64,000 nucleotides of DNA, taken from Limnanthes douglasii subsp. nivea (Eukaryota > Streptophyta > Magnoliopsida > Brassicales > Limnanthaceae). A model generated the notes under the pieces. The model had not been told where the DNA came from. It saw only the letters and a list, made by a program, of their open reading frames with translations, and ran no database searches. The stretch is from NCBI GenBank assembly GCA_036936605.1, contig JAUPFV010000005.1:156675195-156739194 (forward strand), in the 5' to 3' direction. Below are positions 44,548 to 53,139 of the stretch, in pieces (position 1 is the first letter of the stretch; each line of letters opens with the position of its first letter). Position numbers and translations under genes: made by a program.

Positions 44548-45021
44548 GTGTCTTTTTCCACCACCACAACCACCACCTCATACTCAAACTCTGGTTCACT
44601 TGGTTCTCTGGGTGACTCATGGTCATCCTTAACCGTTAACTGGAGTGATGAGTTGATCATGCCAGCAGCACCACCAAATAGCCCAGTATCTGTCTTTGAT
44701 TTAGACATGTATGATGACTACTACTCTGCTGACTCTCAACCAGTGAAAGTTGTTCCATTGGTTGCTGCTGAACCTCAGCCAGAAAAGGTTCCAATGCTTG
44801 CTGCTGCACCTCAGCCAGAAGAGGTGCAACCTCAGACGGAAGAGGTTCCAAAGAACAAAAGGAAGAGGGAAGACGAAGATGGTCCATCAAGGACAAATTT
44901 TTTATGCATGATGGACGTAGATAATAAAGATGAAGAGGAAGTAGAAAAGCAAAAGGCTGATGATCAGCACACAGAGGAGAAAGAGGAAAAAGATGGTGAA
45001 GAATCCTCTACTACTGACTGA
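44548..45021 (+). CDS. Small acidic, Pro/Glu-rich protein of unknown function inside the MULE
   Basis: A single uninterrupted frame of 158 codons between the two main MULE genes. The first codon of the long frame is GTG (44548), apparently a changed ATG; the first in-frame ATG is at 44659 and gives a 120-residue protein starting MPAAPPNSPVSVFDLDMYDD. Seen: a Ser/Thr-rich N-terminus, two to three copies of a VPxxAAxPQPExV repeat, a bipartite-like basic NLS (KNKRKRED), then a Glu/Lys-rich acidic tail (EEEVEKQKADD ... KEEKDGEESSTTD). No domain is recognised. It has its own TATA box about 80 bp upstream. Unlike both neighbours it has no internal stop, so it may be a third MULE gene or a captured host gene. 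Confidence 0.55.
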   Translation: MSFSTTTTTTSYSNSGSLGSLGDSWSSLTVNWSDELIMPAAPPNSPVSVFDLDMYDDYYSADSQPVKVVPLVAAEPQPEKVPMLAAAPQPEEVQPQTEEVPKNKRKREDEDGPSRTNFLCMMDVDNKDEEEVEKQKADDQHTEEKEEKDGEESSTTD

Positions 45022-45846
45022 TAGAGTTGGCTTTTGTTTTTTGATTTTTTGGAATGCAACTAACTAACAGCAGTAGCTTGTAGTGATCTGTGTAAACATT
45101 TGTTAGTGCATGAAATATTATAATCCTCTTTTTTGTAATCCAATTTGTTTACAGACTTTCAATCATATAAACGATTCGCATCCAATTACAATTTGCAAAT
45201 GATTCGCATGTTAACTTGATATATTACTTGTTTCCAACATTACTGAATTTCATGCAATTCGCAGCCTAACATGCAATTTGCAACCCACTGAATATCCTGG
45301 TATTTTTATTAAAGCACACTTCGCAGCTTAGCATGTGAACAAATATCAGGACTTCTGGTTGTTCTCCATTCGCATCATATCTCTTTACACAAGCAGCCAT
45401 GAGTCCTGATATATGTTCTGGTCATAATTCGCATCCTATCATGCGAATCGTATGCGAATAATTGTTGTCATATGTTCTGGTCATAATTCGCAGCCAGGAG
45501 TCCTGATATTTATTTGAAAAGGCATTACGTTATAGCTCAACACAATTCGCAACATAAAATGTTGATAAATGTTTGATATGATTTTACTAACGATTCGCAT
45601 CCTGGTGAAATTTCACACAAATCGCATGGAAACCTGATAGATGTTTGCAACAAGATATCAACATATTGTACACAATTCGCAATACCGGATGCGAAATGCT
45701 TGCAACTCAAAGCACTTAACATTTCTTTACTCTAATAACAGCATTACAAACACAGGAATGTAAAAATGTTTAGTTTGTTGTACAGAACAATAACAGTACT
45801 ACAAATAAATGTGGCCAACCAGAATTGTCCACAACACGGATTGTCC
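45022..45846. repeat. Spacer with TTCGCA/TGCGAA palindromic units between acidic gene and transposase
   Basis: 45170-45710 contains at least twelve half-units (ATTCGCATCC, AATTCGCAGCCTAACATGC, TTCGCAGCTTAGCATG, ATAATTCGCATCCTATCATG, CACAATTCGCAATACCGGAT). The phrases CCTGATATTTGTTT and GTTCTGGTCATAATTCGCA are repeated. 45050-45160 is the likely 3' UTR of the acidic gene. Confidence 0.75.
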
Positions 45847-48367
45847 TTAAACTGGAACATCACAAGTCCTCCGATTATGGCCTGATTTCGAACATCGGCC
45901 ACACCTCAACTGCTTGGTTGAGATTTCTCCTCTAGAAGGGATTTGCTTTTTCTTAGGCCTCTGGGAGTGTCTCTTAACGTTCGGAGGCAGAACTTCAACA
46001 AACGAAGGATCGTTAGCGTTGGACCCTTTCCCGAAATCCGTTATAGCTGGTATGATGAAAGAGTAACTTTCCTTATAATTCTTAACCGTAAAGAAGGGCT
46101 CTATTACAGTCAATGAATCTTGGTCGGTATATTGTAATGTCGCTAAAGCATGAGGACATGGAAAACACTCTTGTTGCCATGATCCGCAACAACATTTGAA
46201 ATCCAACAGCTTAACATCAGCCACATGATTCGAAAAGACTTCGAACATGGTGGTAGAGGACTTACGTACTACCCAAGTTCGGCACATGTCAACATTCTGC
46301 TTTAGCTTCTTCTCGTATTCGGGAACCAAATTAGTACTCCAGCTGAGACCCTCTTCGTATCTTCGTGAAACTTGAGTCATAAGCAAGACTCTAATCCAGT
46401 CAATAAACTCAACAATTGGTAGGCTGTAATATTTTTTGATCTGATTGTTAAACGATTCAGCTGCTGTAGAAGACATAGAGCTGTATCGCTTCCCTTTTAC
46501 GTAAGCCTGCGCATACTTTTCAGGGGTAAATTTGCAAGAAAATCACTCATTCTGTCACCACCTTCACATAGAAAACTGTTAGTATATCTTTAAAAAGCTC
46601 TTGACTGGGAGCATAAGAAAGACGATGAAAGAAACTCAACATCTTTTTTTTATAGTCTCTGTTAGTATGTTCCAGTTTGGCTTTCAAATTCTGCATGAGA
46701 TGGAAATAACAGTACGCATGATAGCAGTTTAGATACAAGACAGAAACAGCATCAACGATACCAGAATGACGGTCTGAAATAAATGTGATCTGGCGATCCA
46801 ACAAATGTGGTTTCAAACACCCCAAAAACCACATCCAATTGTCACAATCTTCAATGTTAACTACACCAACAGCAACAGGAAATAGTCCTGGAAAAAGGCA
46901 GATCAAATGAACACTACAATAGTACCCAAACGTTTAAAAATTGTACACATTTCGCATGCTGTCCTGGTACAAGCACAAGCTGCGATGTAAGTACAGTTTC
47001 AAATAATACCTAATTCGCAGCCTCAAATGCGAAATGTTAAGATCACAACAACAAAAGGTTTGCATATATAGGATGCGAAATGTTATCGCATAATTCGCAC
47101 CTTCAAATGTAAAATGTGAAGATTCGAACACTGCTTAATTCGCAGCCTCGGATGCGAATTGCATCAGCAATTTCACACAAAAACATCATTCAGATTAACT
47201 AGATAAATGTAACTAACCGTTGTTTCCGTCCTTTGCTACAGCAGTGAGCAAGGTACCCTTGTACTTGCCATATAAGTGGGTTCCATCGACAAACAACATT
47301 AGACGACATGAATGAAAACCCCGAAGGGACGAACCGAATGCTACAAAACAGCGCTTGAATCAGTTTCCAGCTGACAACTCCAACTGGCAGTCTGAAGTAA
47401 TATCCCGGCTCTTCAAGCGTTTGAAGTATCCGCTTAGTAAACTAAAAGAACTTGAACTATCTCCGAAAACTCCCCTCATAGCCTTCTCTAAAACATTCCA
47501 TGACAAACGGTAAGAGATGTCAAGACTGTAATCTTGTTTGACAGTCGATTGTATGGTTTTGGCTGTCAACGAATGGCAGGTCCGTAGAAAATCCAGAATT
47601 TCCTCTGCAATCAAATCTGATATCGAATGCCTGTGCCGCTTATGCTTATGCTTCTGGGAGAAAACAGGACTGCAAGTATGGTGCGGGACATACTTCTTGA
47701 ACGTCATCAAGCCAGTGCTTGAATCAATAGATGCATAAAGCCTCCATTTGCACCCGATTGTGCACTTATTTTCACAATAAGCAGTGATCTTGGTTACTGT
47801 GTTGTGCAGGTATGTGAAAGAAAAACCATGCTCTAACGCAAACTTGCACAAAGATAACCTCAGACCAGCAGCACCTTCTTCAAAAGCTTGACCCACTCCT
47901 GTAGTAGCATCAGCCCAACCAGCAGTAGCAAGTTGTTTTTTTCTCTGATCATAATTAACTAAACCGTTACTACTCTCCCCGCTAACTAGTTGATTGAGAG
48001 ATGGTTCTCCCAAACTCAAGCTACGCTCTTTACGCTTTACACCACAATATTTACCACCAGAGCTCTTATCAATAGAACTTTTATCACCAGAACACTTATC
48101 GAAGACGTGTTGTTCTATGAGAAAACTAACCCATTTTAAACGCTCCAAATCAAGATATAACACCAACCCAACAAAATCATTATGGTTATAATAGAAATAA
48201 TTATTGTGATCCCCGCAGGAGTAGGTAATTAGGTAGTCACCTGTGGCAAGCTCCTCCCATGTGTTCTCTACATAAGCTTGGATACTTTGAAAGCTTTCAA
48301 ACTCCGTGAAAGGCAAAATTGCGGTTTGGTGACCATATTTAAAAATATAAACTCTTGATTTGGACAT
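45847..48367 (-). pseudogene. MuDR-type MULE transposase
   Basis: Catalyses excision and insertion of the element. Exon 1 (48367 to about 47218) starts MSKSRVYIFKYGHQTAILPF. It carries a MuDR N-terminal DNA-binding-like domain at residues ~160-230 (FALEHGFSFTYLHN ... CTIGCKWRLYAS ... KYVPHHTCS) and ends with MLFVDGTHLYGKYKGTLLTA, which holds the first catalytic Asp. A ~330 bp intron full of TTCGCAGC units follows. Exon 2 (about 46887-45847) has FISDRHSGIVDAV (second Asp), CYHAYCYFHLMQNLK (C/H motif), AAESFNNQIKKYY (probable catalytic Glu), a SWIM zinc finger (CCCGSWQQECFPCPHALA) and a CCHC knuckle (CGRCSKSGHNRRTC). Lesions: TGA near 47360 and two frameshifts near 46570 and 46535. Confidence 0.9.
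46935..47165. repeat. TTCGCAGC/TGCGAA units in the transposase intron
   Basis: ATTTCGCATGCTGTCC, AATTCGCAGCCTCAAATGCG (with AAATGTTA), GGATGCGAAATGTTATCGCA and AATTCGCAGCCTCGGATGCG form four to five stems. The same family sits in the long introns of the opposite-strand gene. Confidence 0.8.
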
Positions 48368-48429
48368 CTCTTACCCTGGACAGAACAAGTTATTAGTTAT
48401 TAGTCACAAAAACTATGTACAAATTATTT

Positions 48430-48910
48430 ATTACTGCACCAAACAATTCGCATCCTATCTTGTGATTTGTGTATACCTACATCAAACAATTCGCATCTTG
48501 TCATGATACTTGTTTGTAAAAAAAGGTCCTGGTATTTGTTTCGAAATACAATACTCTAAAAATTTCTAGATAGTTCGCATCCTAGCATGCGAAACGTAAA
48601 AGCAACTAAAAAAGTACTGATATTTGTTTGAAAATGCAATACTTTAGAGTTCTACACAGTTCGCATCATAACATGCGAACTGTGTAGAAAATTAACTAAA
48701 AAGTCCTGGTATTTGTTTGAACATACAGTACTCTAGAGTTTCACATAGTTCGCATCATAACATACGAAACGTATGTACTTGGCACAATTCACAGCATATT
48801 TCTAAGCAAATTTTGAAATTCTTTCATGTGATTCGCATGCCACCATGCGAATTGATTATACAATTAGCATCTTTCTCATCGAATACATCAAACAATTCGC
48901 ATCTTGCGTG
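48430..48910. repeat. Palindromic units upstream of the transposase, ~90 bp tandem
   Basis: 48530-48780 contains three tandem copies of a ~90 bp unit (AAAAAGTCCTGGTATTTGTT ... AGTTCGCATCATAACATGCG). One has perfect 17 bp arms at 48650-48666 and 48673-48689 around CATAAC. Further half-units occur at 48445, 48490, 48830-48850 and 48893. Confidence 0.85.
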
Positions 48911-49439
48911 GAAGGCCGGGACAACTAAAACTCGTAATCTACACATGAAATAAAAATCTAAAGCACTACAAAATTAGTATATAACATCAAAAAACAAGGA
49001 CATAAGTATATAACGAACAATATTAACAAAACAATAACACATCACTGTAACAAAAAAATAGAGAAAAGCTCGAAATCAGGCTATGGCGTCTAAAAACAAT
49101 AAAATATAATCTATTCCAACTGATAAAACCAAGAAAATAACTTCAAAATCAGTAGTTAATTGATCAAACCTGGGACCAGAAACACGATTACTTGCAAAAT
49201 AACAGATTCATGTACGTTGAAACACGATCAGTTCCTGTACGTAGAAAAAAGTGGTTAGATAGGTTTTACACCACAAACTACATAAATAAACAGTGGTTAG
49301 ATAGGTCTAACACTCCGATCACCGGAAAATGTGATTTCAACCGGTCTTCGTGGTGGTTCGTAGGGTTAGGGGGTTAGAGCGGCTAACAAATTCAAATCTT
49401 CAAAAAGCTAGAAAAAATAGAAAGAAAACAGAAAATTAT

Positions 49440-49597
49440 GTTTATATAGTTGGTTAAGGGTAGTTAGGGTATTAAAATAATTTTAGGTTGTAAGTGACAA
49501 TAAGGTAGTTGAGTTGGGTATTAAGTAACAATTGATCAAACCTTGGGTAGTAAGTGACAATTGAATAGTTGAGTGGGTACTTTAAGTGCAATTTCCC
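49440..49597 (-). repeat. Right terminal inverted repeat of the large MULE, with TATA box
   Basis: Complementary in order to 37836-37960 (see the left repeat). TATATAAA on the minus strand (49448-49441) is placed to drive the leftward transposase gene, about 1.07 kb upstream of its ATG; that leader contains the palindromic cluster. Confidence 0.8.
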
Positions 49598-49606
49598 TTG
49601 ATTTTA
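49598..49606. repeat. 9 bp target-site duplication, right copy (large MULE)
   Basis: TTGATTTTA, identical to 37827-37835. Identity of the duplication contrasts with the diverged inverted repeats. Confidence 0.9.
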
Positions 49607-49839
49607 TTGATGAGCAATTGAAAAAGTTATTCATAATCAATAAAATATTTATTTTTGTGTTGGGTGAGTGATGTTAGTTTGACATATATTTAATATTGTT
49701 TGTGGTTTTTTTTTGGTTTGTTATTCAGATTAAGTTGTCCATGCGTGACAAGTTTCAGAGTTGGGGTCTAATTCTCTTTTAGATTATGTCTAATGCAACA
49801 CTAATCTTGAAAGTATCAATCATACCTTTTTTTTTATTT
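49607..49839. other. Short AT-rich spacer
   Basis: No gene seen. It is the host-side flank of the MULE, continuous with 37826 in the pre-insertion state. Confidence 0.4.
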
Positions 49840-50388
49840 TTAGCTACATTCAGAGCATCTAAGATTTGCCGGTTCCAAACTTAGGTTCTCAAAAAATTCA
49901 ACAATTGGTCTTCTTGGACCAGCGAGGTGCCAAACTGGCCTTCCTCTCGTAGATGTCACATTTGATGTTTTTGTTTTGACGCAGTTATTTACCACATCTT
50001 GTGGGAGCAAAATGCTAGAATTTTTGGCTCCTCCCTCCTGTCTATGCCTCTGCGGTTTCGCACCGTATGCTCATTGACTTTAAATTCAAGTTCATTGGCA
50101 CCAAGGTTTCCTGACCCGTATAACTCTAATCTTTTCTAGCTTATGTTTGTTGTCTGTATTGTTTGTAGCCACCCTTCCCTTCCGGCTTGGTGGCAGTTGT
50201 TGTTCGTAGGGTATGCCAACATGCTTAGTTTCTTTGTACTCCTTCATTTGTCCTACAAGCCTTTTCGCTATGAGTTTTTTTGTCTTCTTTTGTTTTCTCT
50301 TAGCCTTTTATGCCACTCTTCGATGTATGCCTCCTGTATGTGTAAGAACCACCTTTTATTTATTTAATACATTTTTCAAAAAAAAATC
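49840..50388 (+). mobile_element. LINE 3' fragment with poly-A tail (LINE 3)
   Basis: The translation near 49970-50060 gives AVIYHILWEQNARIFGSSLL, the conserved YhIWrERNaRiF motif at the C-terminus of plant L1 zf-RVT regions, on the plus strand. It is followed by a T-rich 3' UTR (CCTACAAGCCTTTTCGCTAT) and a terminal A run at 50379-50387. The insertion is severely 5'-truncated, and no open frame is long enough to be functional. Confidence 0.75.
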
Positions 50389-50389
50389 A

Positions 50390-51240
50390 TCCACAAAAAT
50401 TTGTAATTACCGATAATCACTTGGATTTTGAAGTTTATCAAAAATCATATACAATATAAATGTTATAAAATATATCTCTGAACACACAAAACATGGACAA
50501 CTTCGACAATTAGTTATTTTTAACCTTCAAAACTCCATTTTGTTTTCTTCTAAAAATACATACATTTATATTTGTAAATAAAAACAAATCAAAATCCAAG
50601 AGTGATATTTTTGGATATTTTTTCTTATTTTTGCAACTAAATTACATATAATTACGCAATTTGAACACAATTTTTTTAGTAACCAAATAACACGTGATTC
50701 CGCAGCTGGAATACAATTATTATTTCCAGACTTATGTTACAAGAAAAGTCATATTTACACAACTATTTTCTTCTTATTTACACAACCCATTTGCATGTAA
50801 TTGTGCAACTGAAAACACTTGTTTTTTTGCAACTTAATTACACGTAATTGCGCAATTGAAACATAATTACTTTTTCACAATCCAATTGCACGTAATTTTG
50901 CAACTGGAAAACAATTTATTTTTAAGACTTATTTTGCAACCTAACTATACATAATTATGCAACTAAGAAAATTCAATTTTTTTTAAAAAACATTCTTTCA
51001 TGAATCTAGTTTTGTTCGTCTTAAAAAAATAAAACCAATGATATTTTTAGATATTGTTTGGAGGTATAGTTTGAAAGATATGACATATAAACCTAACAAA
51101 AGACAGAAGATAGAAAATGATTAAATGATATTTAAGACTACCAGGTGGTTATACATATTTTAAAATGTGAAGTCGTTATTGGTATATAAGTTTGAAATTG
51201 GTTGATTATTGGTAGATTAACGTAAATAATTTTGTAACGA
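50390..51240. mobile_element. Small non-autonomous inverted-repeat element with internal tandem repeats
   Basis: The left end (TACCGATAATCACTTGGATT) resembles the complemented right end (TACCAATAATCAACCAATTT), about 60% by eye over 50 bp. Inside, 50625-50975 is a ~50 bp tandem repeat (TTTTTGCAACTTAATTACAC, GTAATTGCGCAATTGAAAAC). The segment at 51001-51045 is the inverted match of 30635-30685. No coding capacity and no clear target-site duplication. Confidence 0.5.
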
Positions 51241-51290
51241 ATATATATAATTATATATATATATATATATATATTAAATAAATATATTTT
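51240..51290. repeat. (TA)n microsatellite
   Basis: An uninterrupted (AT)n run of more than 20 bp at 51254-51275, inside a longer AT-only stretch. Confidence 0.9.
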
Positions 51291-51608
51291 TAATTTTAAT
51301 ATTTTAGTCGTGTTTATTTTTGCTATACATTGGAAAAGATTATTCTAAAATTAACAATTATTTTATTTTTTTACCACTCAAATGTATGGTTACTTCTTGT
51401 ATTTAAGAAAAAAACCCTAAGAAAATAATTACTTTTGTATTTGTAATATATTTACCGTATTTTGTTTTGTTTCTATTTCTACAAAACAATAAAAATGAAT
51501 GGTCAACTCAATGTATTGTAACCAAAAAAGCTTACAAATAATTATTTTTTCTATAAATAATAAAAATACATGTAATAATATTTTAAAACTAATTTAGTTA
51601 TATATGGG
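51291..51608. other. AT-rich spacer
   Basis: Nothing recognisable; it is the flank of gypsy element 3. Confidence 0.4.
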
Positions 51609-52065
51609 TGAGGTTAAGTTGCACTAAATTGTAATTTGATGAACTTACGTGATCAAGAAACCAAGTAATATAAAATATAATTTTTGGTAGCTATCCAAGA
51701 TTTAGAATAGGATTACCAAAACATAGGCGGCGATATAAGAGTGTGTAAATTGTCAAGAGAAGAAGTAAGAAAATTATTGTGGTTTTTAAAGAGAAAATAT
51801 GGAGGTGGTTAAAGTAGATAAGTGTAAAAGTAAAGAAGATGATATTTAATTACTAAATGATCAAATGTTTCACTCGATGATTATTTTTGGTTCTAGACAA
51901 CGACTTGAGCCAAAAGGCTAATTGAGATTTTGACTTAAGTATATTAGTGTTAAAATATATGTTTTATGCATTTACTTTTACATTCTTAAATTAGAACCTT
52001 AAGTTATACATTATAAGTAAAACATTTATAATGAGCTTCATCTTAGATAAACTTTATTGTTGTCA
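51609..52065 (-). repeat. 3' LTR of gypsy element 3
   Basis: On the plus strand it begins TGAGGTTAAGTTGCACTAAA and ends TTATTGTTGTCA. It shares with 59934-60645 the blocks AATTTGATGAACTTA, TAATTACTAAATGATCAAA and TTATACATTATAAGTAAAA, with substitutions. The minus-strand purine stretch GGACTATGGGAAAAC at 52080-52066 is the likely polypurine tract. Confidence 0.72.
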
Positions 52066-53139
52066 GTTTTCCCATAGTCCTTGAAAGAGCATCGATGAAA
52101 GATTGAAACTTGAATTATTTTTTCTTGGCTAAAGATTTATGTTTATTTTATATTTAAGATTCTATCGAAGCTTACTCTATTGTGATCTTGAGATTGAATG
52201 TTCCTGCTTAACTATTGTCTTGCCGAGCTGAATTGTTGTGTCAATTATGGTTAAAATCATTAAAACCTTGATGTCCATTCACCATATACTTACCTTATTA
52301 AATTCATTTCCCCTACCAGACCCACTTTGAGAAAATAACTAATTTTTTATGAAATATAAATACTATGTATATAGGTAACAATTCCCGTAGTTATGATTTA
52401 CTAGTAGTGGGTTATTTTATATGTATAGAATTTGATCATCTTAGAATTGACAAGAAGTTGAAAGATTATAATTTAAAAATATGGTTCTACTTTTCATCTA
52501 GTGCATACGGGTAACCTCCTAGTCATTTCAAAGTGCAAGAAATGACTAAATAATGATTGCGAGTTGATGAGAAAATAATATGAGAGTTCATGTTTTAACA
52601 TGTTCGACACTTTCTTCTATCCTTGAAATTTCTAAATTATTTCTTCAAATTTTTTATATGGTTGGAACGTTTTCATTTTAATTGGAAAATGAATAATTTT
52701 TGAAACAATGGGAAACAATAATTTTCATGTTTCTGGGTTAGTGAAATTTCACTTGACATCTGTTTAAGGCGGGTAATGATTTTAATATTTTTTTCATGCG
52801 TGCTGCCTATTAAGTCCATTTCATCCTGACCCACATATTGTTTTATCAAAACATTTAATCTACAAAATAATCTTAAGCGTTAATTTAAGAACTTAAAGGT
52901 TAAGATTTGTTTACCTTCTTTATAAATAATATATTTCTTTTATTTCTTTAACTCTTTTACAAATTACACAATTTTACTCTCTAAAGATTTTCTTTATCTT
53001 TTTACTTTGTTATTTATTCACATTAAAAGTTTTAACCATAAAATTATTTTTCCTTTTTTTTATAAAACCCATTCCTTTCATATTTCTTGTCATCACAATA
53101 GCTAGAACAAAAATTCTGCAAACTCATTTATTTGAAATA

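Larger units (their letters stand above)
37836..49597. mobile_element. Complete Mutator-like element (MULE) with transposase, Ulp1-type protease gene and acidic ORF
   Basis: The termini GAGAAAAGTACCGGAAAATA (left) and GGGAAATTGCACTTAAAGTA (right, complemented) start diverged inverted repeats, and a perfect 9 bp duplication flanks the element. Two genes run inward from the ends: a Ulp1-protease-type gene from the left (+) and a MuDR-type transposase from the right (-), a convergent layout like MuDR. A third short gene sits between them. Plant MULEs carrying Ulp1-like genes (Kaonashi/KI-MULE type) are established knowledge. All long non-coding stretches contain palindromic TTCGCA-type units. 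Both main genes carry stops or frameshifts, so the copy is disabled although structurally whole. Confidence 0.92.

Noticed and set aside
38527..48910. Regularly recurring TTCGCA units as a CRISPR array
   Set aside because: The units are short dyads at irregular spacing inside introns of a plant transposon, with no constant-length spacers and no cas genes.
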